Source: Neorhizobium sp. UBA3556 (GTDB lineage: Bacteria > Pseudomonadota > Alphaproteobacteria > Rhizobiales > Rhizobiaceae). Taken from it: 64,000 nt of DNA. The position numbers and the translations under genes are program-made. The stretch covers positions 1 through 64,000 of the forward strand of contig DFNX01000017.1 of assembly GCA_002376235.1 (NCBI GenBank), in the 5' to 3' direction. The notes under the pieces are model-generated. The model searched no databases and had not been told where the DNA came from. It saw nothing but the letters and a program-made list of their open reading frames with translations. Below are positions 44,890-54,302 of the stretch, piece after piece (within the stretch, counting starts at the first letter, position 1; the number at the start of each line of letters is the position of its first letter).

Positions 44890-47238
44890 TTATGCCCTGC
44901 GAACTTCGACCAGCGAGGTCTGGTGGGAATTGCCATGCGCCAGCGGCGTCGGGCGTGTCGAAGTCAGCACGTTCGGACAGCCGCCGCGGTCTATCCCGTC
45001 GGCGCCGGGGCGCCACCAGCCGCCCTGCTGCAGGGCGACCACTCCGGGAATTATCCGCGGCGTGACATTGGCCGGGATCTCCATCTCACCGCGACCGTTG
45101 GCGACGCGCACAAGCTCACCATGTTTGACGCCGCGTTTGTCGGCATCGATCGGGTTGATCCATAGCTGCTGCGGCTGCACCGCCTTGCCCCATGGATTGG
45201 CGTGGAATGTCGAGTTCGCCCGGTTCTTGCCCTTCCAGGTGATGAATTGCAGCGGATATTGTTCGGTCAGTGGGTCTTCAGGTCCTTCCCAGGACGCCAC
45301 ATAACGCGGGATCGCGGGAATATCCGGATTATCCATATCGTGGAGACGCTTCGAAAACAGTTCGATCTTGCCCGATGGCGTCGCGAACTTGTGGTTCTGC
45401 GGATCCTCGATCTGCTTCTGGAATGCGACATAACCGCTGGAATTGCGGAAGTAATGGGTTCGCTTTTGCAAAAACTCGTCGAATGGCGGGATGCCTTCAT
45501 CGGGCATGCGCTTGCGGGCATCCTCCACAATCGCCTCTATCCATTGTTTTTGCGTGCGTCCGAGCGTGAATTCCTGTTCGATGCCCAGTTTACGCGCCAC
45601 GTCCGCAAGCCAGTCATAGGTGCTGCGCGCCTCGTAAAGCGGTTTTATCAACTGCTCCGCCAGCACGATGTAATTGCCGGTTCCCCAAGTGTTCGAGACG
45701 TTCCATTGCTCGATGAATGACGTGCCTGGAAGGAGAATGTCGGCATATTTCGCGCTGGGCGTCATATAAAGGTCGGCGCCGAGGATGAATTCGACCTTGC
45801 TCTCGTCCTCAAGCATGCGTGCCGCCGCATTGACGTCGGGGTTCTGGTTGACGAGATAATTGCCGGCGACATTGACGATCATCTTGATCTCGCTGTCGAG
45901 CCGTTCTGCGCCCTTGAGACCGACCGCGGGCGTGACGAGGCTTGCATCCTCGACTGCCTGCATCCAGTTCATGATCGAGATCGAGGCCTTGACGGGGTTT
46001 GCTACGGCATCGGGCAACAATCCGAATTTGCGCGTGCCATTGCCACCATGGCCGGAAGCCCAGCCGCCGCGCTTGCCGATATTGCCCGTCAGCGCTGCCA
46101 ACAGCGTTGCTCCACGAGCAGTTCGCTCGCCGCAACCATGTCGTTGCGGCCCCCAGCCCTGAATAAGCGCTGCGGGCTTGGCGGTCGCATAATCGCGTGC
46201 GAGCTGGCGTATGACGTTGGCGGAAACCTTGCAGATACCTTCGGCCCATTCCGGCGTCTTCGGCTGTCCGTCACTTGCGCCCGTCAGATAGGAAATCACC
46301 GATCCACCAGATGGCGCGCCTTCCGGCATATGCTCCTCGTCGAAGCCAACGCAATAGGTGTCCAGAAATGTCTTGTCATGCAGGTTTTCGGTGACGATGA
46401 CATAGGCCATCGCATCCATCAGCGCATTGTCGGTCGTCGGCAGAAGCGGGATCCATTGGTCCGCGTAGGCTGCCACACTGTCCGAATAACGGGGGTCGAC
46501 AACGATGAATCGGATGCCCCGCCGTTTCATCTCCTGGAAATAGTGGTTTGTATGGCCGAAAATCGTTTCGGTCGGATTATGCCCCCATAGGATGACGAGT
46601 TTGCTGTCGAGCAACGTGTCGTGGCTGCTGCCGGTGGCTGCAATACCATAGGTATAGGGGGTCGCCGCAAGCGAATTACCCTGGCTCACCGAGTGGTAGT
46701 AACCGAGGTGTCCGCCGCTGACATTCATGAGTCTTCGCACGATGCCGTCACTGCTATAGGCGGCACCGATATCGCCGGTCATGACGGTTACGAAACGCGA
46801 CGCTGGGCCGTAAGTGTCGCCGATACGCTTCCATTCCCGTGCGATGATGTCGGTCGCCTCATCCCAGGAAATCCGCTCGAATTTACCTTCGCCGCGCTTG
46901 CCCACGCGTTTCATCGGGTATTTCAGCCTGTCGGGATTGTAAATGAAACGTCGATAACCGCGCCCGCGCACGCAGCCACGCATGATCGGCATCTCCTCGT
47001 TGACTTCGCTGTTGAGGCGCGTGCTGATCCACGTGACGACGCCGTCCCTGACATGCGCCTTGATGAAACAGCGTCCACCACAATCGAAATGCGACGCCGT
47101 CTGAACCACGCGTTCAGCAATTTCCGCTACATTTCCATTGGCTTGGGCCGCGGCAGCACTCACATATTTGCCGGCTATGAACGGCAGCGAACAGAGGCCT
47201 GCGAGGCCGAGAAACCCGCGGCGAGATAGTTCGGACAT
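44890..47238 (-). CDS. dmsA: DMSO-reductase-family molybdoenzyme catalytic subunit (DmsA-like)
   Basis: 782 residues. Tat signal SELSRRGFLGLAGLCSLPF. The N-terminal cluster segment is HFDCGGRCFIKAHVRDG, then MRGCVRGRGYRRFIYNPDRL. Only three cysteines are obvious, with a His three residues before the first, which recalls the His/Cys3 arrangement of nitrate reductase A more than Cys4. The molybdopterin region (ISWDEATDIIAREWKRI, VSQGNSLAATPYTYG, GWGPQRHGCGERTAR) and the C-terminal dinucleotide-binding region (QLWINPIDADKRGVKHGELV) are full length. Its Mo ligand is probably the Ser of YHSVSQGN. First gene of dmsABC. Substrate (DMSO, other S- or N-oxide, or selenate-like) cannot be told from sequence. 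Confidence 0.88.
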   Translation of the reverse strand: MSELSRRGFLGLAGLCSLPFIAGKYVSAAAAQANGNVAEIAERVVQTASHFDCGGRCFIKAHVRDGVVTWISTRLNSEVNEEMPIMRGCVRGRGYRRFIYNPDRLKYPMKRVGKRGEGKFERISWDEATDIIAREWKRIGDTYGPASRFVTVMTGDIGAAYSSDGIVRRLMNVSGGHLGYYHSVSQGNSLAATPYTYGIAATGSSHDTLLDSKLVILWGHNPTETIFGHTNHYFQEMKRRGIRFIVVDPRYSDSVAAYADQWIPLLPTTDNALMDAMAYVIVTENLHDKTFLDTYCVGFDEEHMPEGAPSGGSVISYLTGASDGQPKTPEWAEGICKVSANVIRQLARDYATAKPAALIQGWGPQRHGCGERTARGATLLAALTGNIGKRGGWASGHGGNGTRKFGLLPDAVANPVKASISIMNWMQAVEDASLVTPAVGLKGAERLDSEIKMIVNVAGNYLVNQNPDVNAAARMLEDESKVEFILGADLYMTPSAKYADILLPGTSFIEQWNVSNTWGTGNYIVLAEQLIKPLYEARSTYDWLADVARKLGIEQEFTLGRTQKQWIEAIVEDARKRMPDEGIPPFDEFLQKRTHYFRNSSGYVAFQKQIEDPQNHKFATPSGKIELFSKRLHDMDNPDIPAIPRYVASWEGPEDPLTEQYPLQFITWKGKNRANSTFHANPWGKAVQPQQLWINPIDADKRGVKHGELVRVANGRGEMEIPANVTPRIIPGVVALQQGGWWRPGADGIDRGGCPNVLTSTRPTPLAHGNSHQTSLVEVRRA

Positions 47239-47409
47239 GACACTTCATCTCTTGGTGAAAACATAGGCAAAAGCTACATCTCGCACCGGATGAAGTCGGT
47301 GTGGCAAAACGACTGGACGAACGTCAAACAAATCACGGGGCACCGTAAATATGTAGTGGTGCGGCACATTTCAGGTGCGTAGGAAAGACGATTGGCCGCA
47401 GCCGCAAAT
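47239..47409. promoter_or_regulatory. Upstream region of dmsA
   Basis: 171 bp between the dmsA start (minus strand) and the LysR stop. It must hold the dms promoter. I see no FNR-type TTGAT-N4-ATCAA box and no sigma-54 site. Confidence 0.4.
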
Positions 47410-48309
47410 TCAGTCGAGCATGACCATGTGCGATGCTACCTGTTCCTCGAAGAATTTCGAGAACGAGGCGATGCGTGGCGGCAGGGCCTGATAGGGCGGA
47501 TAATAAAGTGTCAGCCACAGTTCCGGCGGCGCCCAGCCCTGCAACACATGAACGAGGCGACCGGATCTCAAATGTTCGGCAATATGGAATCCGGGCAACA
47601 TCGCAACGCCTGCTCCATCGGCTGCCATGTCCGCCAGCACTTCGCCGCTATTGGCGCTAAAGGCACGACCGGCCGAGATCGTCATGCTCGACCCGCCGTC
47701 CGATAGGACCCAGTTCTCCCGCCGGCTTTCGCCGCTATAGGCAAGGCAATCGTCCGGTGAAAGCTCGCTCGGGTGCATCATATCGACAAACCGGCTGCCG
47801 GGGGCGGCCACCAGAATACGCGGCACGACGCGGATCTTGCGCCAGATGGTGAACTTGTCGGAGGGTTGCGAAGAAATGCGGATCGCCAGATCGTAATCGT
47901 CATCAACGATGTTCACCAGGCCATCGGAGAGCGAGATCTCGAAGCTCATTTTTGGATAACGCTCCTTGAAGCCCGAAAGGATCGGCGGCAGCACGGCCTT
48001 GCCGAACCATGTCGGCGCGCTGATGCGCAGTCGTCCCTCATCGGTCTTGTGGGCGTTCATCACATCCCGGCGCGCATTTTCAAGCGACTCTATGGCCGGC
48101 TGGACCTGCGCCGCAAAAACCGCGCCGTCGGTCGTCAGCGAAACTTGCCGCGTGGTTCTGACGAAAAGCTGCACGCCGAGATCGGTCTCCAGCGCCGCGA
48201 TGGCGCGCGTTACTGCCGCCGGGGTCATGTCGAGTTCGCGGGCGACCTGGGCAAAATTGCGCTTTTCGGCGGCAAGCAGAAAGATCCTGAGGGCTTTGTA
48301 ATCGTTCAT
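47410..48309 (-). CDS. LysR-family transcriptional regulator
   Basis: 299 residues. N-terminal HTH: NFAQVARELDMTPAAVTRAI followed by LETDLGVQLFVRTTRQVSLT, then a periplasmic-binding-protein-like effector domain. Divergent from the VOC dioxygenase gene with a 119-bp gap that holds a TTGCAA inverted repeat, so it is the likely regulator of that gene. Transcribed toward dmsA, which it may or may not affect. Confidence 0.9.
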   Translation of the reverse strand: MNDYKALRIFLLAAEKRNFAQVARELDMTPAAVTRAIAALETDLGVQLFVRTTRQVSLTTDGAVFAAQVQPAIESLENARRDVMNAHKTDEGRLRISAPTWFGKAVLPPILSGFKERYPKMSFEISLSDGLVNIVDDDYDLAIRISSQPSDKFTIWRKIRVVPRILVAAPGSRFVDMMHPSELSPDDCLAYSGESRRENWVLSDGGSSMTISAGRAFSANSGEVLADMAADGAGVAMLPGFHIAEHLRSGRLVHVLQGWAPPELWLTLYYPPYQALPPRIASFSKFFEEQVASHMVMLD

Positions 48310-48324
48310 CGGATTATTTTAAAA

Positions 48325-48355
48325 ATTGCAACTCAATCGAAAGAAATATTGCAAT
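48325..48355. promoter_or_regulatory. Candidate LysR operator
   Basis: ATTGCAA (48325-48331) and TTGCAAT (48349-48355) form an inverted repeat with a 17-base spacer. The second arm is part of the perfect palindrome ATTGCAAT. It lies 16 bp from the LysR start and about 75 bp from the dioxygenase start. Confidence 0.5.
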
Positions 48356-48428
48356 TCCGCGAGATGATCAATCGGCCTAAATCTCTGCCCACGAACACAG
48401 ATAAACGCCGAGAAAGAAAGGCACTCAG

Positions 48429-49361
48429 ATGATCAAGGATATCAAGGGACTGCATCACGTCACGTCGATGGCGTCGGATGCCCGTCAGAACAACCGCTTC
48501 TTCACCGAAACGCTCGGCCTGCGCCGGGTCAAGCAGACCGTCAATTTCGACGATCCGAGTGTCTACCATCTCTATTACGGGGACGAGAACGGCTCGGCCG
48601 GCACCGTTATGACCTATTTCCCGTTCCAGCACATGATGCTCGGCCGTCCGGGCGTCGGTGAGGTCGGCGAAACCCAGTTTTCGATCCCCAAGGGCGGGTT
48701 GAAATTCTGGCAGGATCGTCTTGCCGCGCAGGGCGTCGGCGGGATCGAAGCCGACACGGTTTTTGGCGCCAACCGCTTGCGTTTCATCGGGCCGGATGGC
48801 GATGCGCTTGCGCTGATCGAAGCTGCCGATGACAGCCGCAAGCCATGGCTGGCAGATGGTATTCCTGACGATGCGGCGATCCGCGGTTTTGCTGGCGCAC
48901 GCTTCAGTCTGCACGACACGGCGGCGACTGAAGAACTGCTCGGCTTCATGGGGTACCAGCGTGCCGAAAAGGAAGGTGATGTCACCCGCTTCATCATTCC
49001 CGGCGGCAACGGTGCCGATACGATCGATGTCGCTGCGCTGCCGAAAACGCCGTTCGCCCGGCAGGGGGCCGGCTCCGTCCATCACATCGCCTTTGCCGTC
49101 GACAACCGCGAAAAACAGCTCGAAGTCCGCAAGGCGCTGATGGACACCGGTTATCAGGTCACGCCGGTCATTGACCGCGATTACTTCTGGGCGATCTATT
49201 TCCGCACGCCGGGCGGCGTGTTGTTCGAAATCGCCACGAACGAGCCCGGCTTCAACCGTGACGAGGATACCGCGCATCTTGGCGAAGTGCTGAAACTGCC
49301 GTCCCAGTACGAGCCCTTCCGCGACCGGATCGAAGCCAATCTCGAGCCACTGGCTGCTTAA
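48429..49361 (+). CDS. VOC-family ring-cleaving dioxygenase (MhqO/LinE-like)
   Basis: 310 residues, two vicinal-oxygen-chelate modules. Metal-ligand candidates are LHHVTSMA in the first, SVHHIAFAVDN and GVLFEIATNEPG in the second. Related proteins cleave hydroquinones or catechol-like rings, giving quinone resistance or aromatic breakdown. The start fits AAGGCACTCAG upstream. Divergent from its probable LysR regulator; followed by a bidirectional terminator. Substrate assignment is inferred. Confidence 0.85.
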   Translation: MIKDIKGLHHVTSMASDARQNNRFFTETLGLRRVKQTVNFDDPSVYHLYYGDENGSAGTVMTYFPFQHMMLGRPGVGEVGETQFSIPKGGLKFWQDRLAAQGVGGIEADTVFGANRLRFIGPDGDALALIEAADDSRKPWLADGIPDDAAIRGFAGARFSLHDTAATEELLGFMGYQRAEKEGDVTRFIIPGGNGADTIDVAALPKTPFARQGAGSVHHIAFAVDNREKQLEVRKALMDTGYQVTPVIDRDYFWAIYFRTPGGVLFEIATNEPGFNRDEDTAHLGEVLKLPSQYEPFRDRIEANLEPLAA

Positions 49362-49385
49362 CGATTGGTAGAATGACAGAAATTG

Positions 49386-49417
49386 AACGCCGCGTGTCCC
49401 AGTGACCGCGGCGTTTT
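49386..49417 (+). terminator. Terminator after the VOC dioxygenase gene
   Basis: AACGCCGCG (49386-49394) pairs with CGCGGCGTT (49407-49415), followed by TTTT on the plus strand. It also touches the stop codon of the convergent AraC-like gene, so it serves both. Confidence 0.8.
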
Positions 49418-49979
49418 AGTGGCTGTGGCGGGAACGACCGTAGCGCTTGGCGATATGGGCGTTGAACGCCAGCGCCACATGCACAAGCAGCCGGTCGCGC
49501 ACATCGTCGGCCATGTCGAAAAGCGGCATCAGGGCAGCGCTGATATTTTGCACCGTCCGATCCTCGATCCCCCGACAGATTATCAGATCCTCGACCCGCG
49601 GTTCGCCCGCTTCGTCGGCAAGTTCTGCCAGGTGCTGGCGCGGAATATGGAAAACAAGCGCTTCGAAGCCACCGCGGATTGCAATGCCCGCTCCCTGTCT
49701 CAGGCTGATCAGGCAGATGGAGCCTTTCGGATAGGACTTTATCGGTGCCGCAGGCCTGTCCGGCCAGATATCGCGATGTTCGACATCGGTCAGATAGAGC
49801 ACGACGAGAAAAGCATCGTCAGCAGGCAGGATAACCGGCTGGTCACCATCCTCGTAGTTGCTCCACAGATGGGTGATGGAAAGCTCCGCCCGCCGCAGCG
49901 GTCTGGTCACCATCAATCGGGCATTGTCTGTCCCGAAATAGTGCGCAATCCTTTCGCCTACCGGCAATGCCTCACTCAC
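49416..49979 (-). CDS. AraC-type effector domain without DNA-binding domain
   Basis: 187 residues. It resembles the N-terminal half of AraC regulators, such as the neighbour at 50200: VFHIPRQHLAELADEAGEPR (cf. LLLEISPASLRKIAEESDFS), then VHVALAFNAHIAKRYG (cf. QLAAAIGTHLVQRYGG). The gene stops right after RYGRSRHSH, where the neighbour goes on into its two HTH motifs. The stop lies at the shared terminator. It may be a truncated pseudogene or a stand-alone ligand-binding/dimerising modulator. The frame is intact, so I record it as a CDS. Confidence 0.6.
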   Translation of the reverse strand: MSEALPVGERIAHYFGTDNARLMVTRPLRRAELSITHLWSNYEDGDQPVILPADDAFLVVLYLTDVEHRDIWPDRPAAPIKSYPKGSICLISLRQGAGIAIRGGFEALVFHIPRQHLAELADEAGEPRVEDLIICRGIEDRTVQNISAALMPLFDMADDVRDRLLVHVALAFNAHIAKRYGRSRHSH

Positions 49980-50199
49980 ATGCGTCTCGCTTGTTCCCGT
50001 ATTGGCAGGTTCTGTGCCGTTCGTGGCGGGTATTGAGAAAAGTTGCAGGCTCCTGTTGGCCGTTTCGACTTAAGCGCTATGGCGAAATCAATCATAATCG
50101 ACAATCATGCGCGTTATAGAACGGAATAGACACAATCTCACAGCCATGGCATCAAACTGCATGTCGTCGACGAACGGTTGAAAGAGAAAGTAGCGCGCC

Positions 50200-51111
50200 T
50201 TGCTCCGTAGATACATCAGCGGGACGACATCTTCTGTCGATCAGAAAACCGACAGTTTCGGATGCCCTTTCGACAAGCTCTACAAGGATCAGTTTCTTCA
50301 AGGCGCGGATATTTCGTTCTTCCGCAAGGGAACGCGTGAGGACAGGATCGAGCAGGTCGTGACACCTGCCAGCGATCGGGGTTTTGCCATTGGCATGTCT
50401 ACAATTGCCGGTCACTCACGCCGGATCTTCCACGAGCATCATTCGACCCCCCACGCATTCGAAGAAAATTCGCTCTACATCCGCAATCTCGCCGAACCCT
50501 ACAAGGCTGATCTCACCGGGGGATTCGACATGCTCCTGCTCGAAATCTCGCCGGCGTCGCTGAGAAAAATTGCCGAGGAATCCGATTTCTCCGGCGTTAC
50601 GATGCTGGAGGCGGAAACCGCCTCGATCGACCCGGTGCTCGCCAACCTCGTGCGCGCGCTCGTCCCGGCGCTGGAGCGTCCCGAGGAAGCAAGCAGGCTA
50701 TTTGTGGATCAGTTGGCCGCGGCGATCGGCACGCATCTGGTGCAGCGTTACGGCGGCAGGATCGCGGCATCCGCGTCGCGCTCAAGGAAATTGTCCCGCT
50801 CACATGAGGCGCTGGCGAAGAACCTGCTCCTCGAAAACCTCGATGGAGACATATCCATTCTGGATGTATCGCGCGCCTGCAATCTCTCGCGCGGCTATTT
50901 TATCCGCGCTTTTCGCGAAACGACCGGTGTGACGCCCTATCAATGGCTCCTCAATGAGCGGATAATGCACGCACGCGAGTTACTGAAGGGTTCGGAAGCT
51001 CCGCTATCCGAGGTGGCGATTGCCTGCGGTTTTGCCGACCAGAGCCATTTTACCCGCGTTTTCACCAATGTCGTGGGAACGACGCCCGGGCACTGGCGGC
51101 GCAACGCCTGA
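50200..51111 (+). CDS. AraC-family transcriptional regulator
   Basis: 303 residues if started at TTG 50200, the first start after an in-frame stop at 50191; no ATG lies near the N-terminus. Residues ~1-190 are the effector domain. The C-terminal DNA-binding domain has two HTH units: ISILDVSRACNLSRGYFIRA and LSEVAIACGFADQSHFTRVF. It lies upstream of a decayed sugar permease and sugar kinase, which it may once have controlled, and 220 bp from the divergent truncated relative. Confidence 0.82.
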   Translation: MLRRYISGTTSSVDQKTDSFGCPFDKLYKDQFLQGADISFFRKGTREDRIEQVVTPASDRGFAIGMSTIAGHSRRIFHEHHSTPHAFEENSLYIRNLAEPYKADLTGGFDMLLLEISPASLRKIAEESDFSGVTMLEAETASIDPVLANLVRALVPALERPEEASRLFVDQLAAAIGTHLVQRYGGRIAASASRSRKLSRSHEALAKNLLLENLDGDISILDVSRACNLSRGYFIRAFRETTGVTPYQWLLNERIMHARELLKGSEAPLSEVAIACGFADQSHFTRVFTNVVGTTPGHWRRNA

Positions 51112-51398
51112 GCGGATTGCCGCCGGTCTTGCCGCAAGCGGTCTCTCGGGCCTCATAATCGGCGTCATCGTCGCCTATGTCGGCGCGACCTTGGCGAGTT
51201 TCTGACGCGCGGCGGCGATATATCAGGCATGCCGGAAGGGTTCCTGGCGATTGGAAACAGCACCGTCCTCGGAATTCCGATGCCTATGCTGATTTTCCTG
51301 GCTGCTGCGGGCGTGCTTGCCTACATCATGCAGTTCACGAGGGCCGGTTTTTCGCTCCACATGATCGGTTCCAACCTCAAGGCTACGGAATATTCTGC
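51112..51398 (+). pseudogene. Remnant of an RbsC-type sugar ABC permease
   Basis: Short segments of a ribose/xylose-type permease remain: GLIIGVIVAYVGATLASF (to 51205) and PEGFLAIGNSTVLGIPMPML, then SLHMIGSNLKATEYS (51229-51398). They are joined by an internal deletion and lack both ends of the protein. The last part runs straight into kinase sequence. Confidence 0.7.
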
Positions 51399-52055
51399 CA
51401 TTCCGTCCGCAAGGCTGTCAGCGATGCGGGCGTTCCTGCCGAGCGCGTAAAAAGTGTTTCCGTCAGTGCGACCTGTTCCCTTGTCATTCTGGACAAGGAT
51501 CACGCACCCCTTCGCCTGACCGAAGGTGATCCTGCTTGGAATATCATCGTGTGGATGGATCACTGCCCCACAGCGGAAGCCTAGGAATGCACGGCAACCG
51601 CTCTCCCTTCGCCGGCGCCGGCATTCGCGGCAAGATCGTCGGCCTGACACTGGAGGATCCGTGCGAAACGTTTATCAAAGTGTATTGGGCGGCCGTAACG
51701 GCACTGTTTACGGCACGCGGTTCATCATCGAACGCATGAACGATCATGGTTATGCATCGAGACGCTGCATTTGAGCGGCAGACACAACGAGTCGCCGCTG
51801 CTGCGCAAGCTGTATGCGGATGGCACCGGCTGCAGGATCGTACTATCGCAGGCGCAAGAGCCTATTCTGCTGGGCACGGCCGTCGCAGCAATGGCACCTT
51901 TCGCATCAGCCGATGTCTTGAGTGTTGCCAGTGCTCTTGAGCTGGGAGAAGATGTAATCGAACCGGATCGGGCTACGCGTGACATGCATAAGCGACGCTA
52001 CAATGCTTTTCGGGCTCTCTATCAACCGCCAAGCACTGTAAATTACAGATCCTGA
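51399..52055 (+). pseudogene. Remnant of an FGGY-family sugar kinase
   Basis: An N-terminal piece reads RKAVSDAGVPAERVKSVSVS and NIIVWMDHCPTAEA. At 51583 it jumps to C-terminal sequence: HGNRSPFAGAGIRGKIVGLT, TRFIIERMNDHGYA, LYADGTGCRIVLSQAQEPIL and ALELGEDVIEPD, in at least three frames. About 250 residues of the middle are missing. It looks like a ribulokinase/xylulokinase-type gene lost by deletion and frameshifts. Nothing else is seen between 52056 and the pqqE stop. Confidence 0.75.
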
Positions 52056-52117
52056 ACCTAGTTCAAACTCCCGAATGACGTTTTGACCTATCAGATCCAA
52101 TTTGAGGCACAGCCGGC

Positions 52118-53254
52118 TTAGCTTCTTGCTGTCTCTTTGGTGCATGCGCCTGGGGTCGCCACGCCGCTTCCGATCCGGCGATAGTGTAAGACATCCCGTC
52201 TGGATATTGTTGCTTCCTCGATCAAGGTTGCCATGCTGGCATGCAATGGGGACTTGATGCAGGCGGGATCGGTCGCGGCGGGATTTCCTGCTATCGCCAT
52301 CGCCTGGCAACGACAGCCACCCCAGTCGATTTCCCTGCGCTCGCAACTGCGGCAGGGTTCGCTCATCCAGTCCGTGCCCCTAAAAGCATTGAAGGCGGAG
52401 GAAAAGTGCCAGATTTCGGTCAGGCTCTTCTCGCCGAAACGGTCGAAAACTAGCCCGGGTATGGTGCCGGCCGCGTGGCATGGAAGAACAGCACCGTCCG
52501 GCGCCACCATGAAGGCGTCGCGTGCCCAGCCACCCATGCAAGGTTTGGGGTAGATAGCGAAATAATCGGGCGTGACGAAATCGATGGCGAGAATGCCATG
52601 GAGCCTTTCCTGGGCCTCGCGCACGACATCTACCTGGCGATCGACGGCAGCACGGTCCGGCATCAGGGCATTGCGATTAAGAAGCGCCCAGCCGGCATAT
52701 TGCACATTGGCAATTTCCAGTCTTTCAGCATCTAGTTCAAGCGCCAGTTCGATAAAAGCCGGTATCTCATCGATATTATGGCGGTGGATCGGGGCATTGA
52801 TCGTCAAAGGCAGGCCAACTGCACGCACTTGTCTGGCCGTATCGATCTTTTTGATATGCGCATCGCGATAGTTGCCGATCATTTCGGTTGTAACGGCGAC
52901 AGCGCCTTGAAAACTGATCTGGACATGATCTAGCCCTGCCTCTGCCAGATCACCGATCCGTCCTTCGCGAAGGCCGACACCGGCAGTGATCAGGTTTGTA
53001 TAGACGCCACGATCGCTCAGGTGGTGGACAAAGGCTTCGAGATCTGGCCGCAGTGTTGGCTCGCCTCCCGACAGGTGGATCTGCAGCACGCCAAGGTCGG
53101 CTGCCTGATCGAACAGGGACAGCCAGTCCTCCGTTGCCATTTCACGGTTTGCCTTCATGAGTTCGAGCGGGTTCGAACAATAGGCGCATTGCAGCGGACA
53201 TCGATGCGTCAGTTCGGCCAGCATGCCGATCGGGGGAAGGACCGCTTCGCTCAT
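52118..53254 (-). CDS. pqqE: PQQ biosynthesis radical SAM protein PqqE
   Basis: 378 residues. Radical SAM cluster C19-x3-C23-x2-C26 (LTHRCPLQCAYC), and SPASM-type auxiliary-cluster cysteines near the end (CMGGW, LPCHAAG, CRSCERREIDWGGCRCQAM). It makes the Glu-Tyr C-C crosslink on PqqA bound to PqqD. The start overlaps the end of pqqD by four bases. Last gene of pqqABCDE. Confidence 0.95.
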   Translation of the reverse strand: MSEAVLPPIGMLAELTHRCPLQCAYCSNPLELMKANREMATEDWLSLFDQAADLGVLQIHLSGGEPTLRPDLEAFVHHLSDRGVYTNLITAGVGLREGRIGDLAEAGLDHVQISFQGAVAVTTEMIGNYRDAHIKKIDTARQVRAVGLPLTINAPIHRHNIDEIPAFIELALELDAERLEIANVQYAGWALLNRNALMPDRAAVDRQVDVVREAQERLHGILAIDFVTPDYFAIYPKPCMGGWARDAFMVAPDGAVLPCHAAGTIPGLVFDRFGEKSLTEIWHFSSAFNAFRGTDWMSEPCRSCERREIDWGGCRCQAMAIAGNPAATDPACIKSPLHASMATLIEEATISRRDVLHYRRIGSGVATPGACTKETARS

Positions 53255-53550
53255 AACGTAACCAGTGACCGGTCGGACCAGTCCTGCAGGAAGGTTTCGA
53301 CATCGGCGGTTATTTCTTCGATGGGGGCTTCGTATTGCATCGACAGTTCCTCCAAAATCTGGGTCACCGAATGCGCGCCGTCACATAAATTCAGAATGTC
53401 GAGGCTCACATCATCCGGCCAGAAGACCTTTTCGGGCGATAACAGCGCCCAAGCCTGCCGAACCCTGTCATATTGCAGCCGCACATGCGGCTTCAGCGTC
53501 GGCATCGAGCCGGGGCCCAGGAGGGTGCGCTGCCTTTGCGGTCTCATCAT
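53251..53550 (-). CDS. pqqD: PQQ biosynthesis peptide chaperone PqqD
   Basis: 99 residues from ATG 53550, which overlaps the pqqC stop (ATGATGA). Winged-helix PqqD/RRE fold: VRLQYDRVRQAWALLSPEKV and SLDILNLCDGAHSVTQILEE. It presents PqqA to PqqE. Confidence 0.93.
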   Translation of the reverse strand: MMRPQRQRTLLGPGSMPTLKPHVRLQYDRVRQAWALLSPEKVFWPDDVSLDILNLCDGAHSVTQILEELSMQYEAPIEEITADVETFLQDWSDRSLVTL

Positions 53551-54302
53551 GGCTGCTTCGGATCGAAGGCACCGGGCGGAATATGGCCGTGTTCGCCGTA
53601 AGCCTGTTCCAACGCGTCCAGCATGGCCCAGAGCAGGTCGCATTTGAAGACGAGCGCATCGATCACCGCCTGCTGCTTTTCTGCCGTGTCCGCATAATGC
53701 CGGACATAGGCGAGCGCATAATCAGCGTCACGCGAGGCCTGCACCGGCCTTGGCTTGAAATATTCGAGAATATCCTCCGTTACGTAATCATACTTTGCCA
53801 GCATGGCGGGAACGCGCTCACCGATGATGACTGGCGAAAACAGCTCGGTCAGGGAAGAGGCGACCGCTTCCAGGAGGCTTTTATCCGTGCAAAAGGAGAG
53901 ATATGCGCCGACGGCGAAGCGGGTGGCTGGCAGCGCGCCCCGCTGACTGGCCACAAAATCCCGATCGAGCCCGAGGCCTGTCGCAAGTTTGAGCCAGCGG
54001 GCAATGCCGCCATTCCAGCCGTCACTGCCGTCATGATCCTCAATCCGCTTACGCCATTCGGCCCGAAATGCGGGATCCTCCGCGTGAGACAGGATCATCG
54101 CGTCCTTGCGGGGTATCACGGCCTGATAACAGTAGCGGTTCAGCGCCCAGGCCTGCAGCTGCCCTTTCGAGAGCTGGCCCGAGGTCATTTTGTGATGCAG
54201 AGGGTGGCGGTTGTGATAGCGGGAAAGGCCGATCTCGCGCAGAATACCCTCAAGTGCATCCGGTGTCAGTCTATTGCCTGCGGCATCAGCGAACTCGTTC
54301 AC
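53547..54302 (-). CDS. pqqC: Pyrroloquinoline-quinone synthase PqqC
   Basis: 251 residues, all-helical. Catalyses the last oxidation and ring closure to PQQ without a metal. Landmarks: LEGILREIGLSRYHNRHPLH, LQAWALNRYCYQAVIPRKDA and SLTELFSPVIIGERV. Overlaps pqqB and pqqD by four bases at each end. Confidence 0.95.
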   Translation of the reverse strand: MNEFADAAGNRLTPDALEGILREIGLSRYHNRHPLHHKMTSGQLSKGQLQAWALNRYCYQAVIPRKDAMILSHAEDPAFRAEWRKRIEDHDGSDGWNGGIARWLKLATGLGLDRDFVASQRGALPATRFAVGAYLSFCTDKSLLEAVASSLTELFSPVIIGERVPAMLAKYDYVTEDILEYFKPRPVQASRDADYALAYVRHYADTAEKQQAVIDALVFKCDLLWAMLDALEQAYGEHGHIPPGAFDPKQP

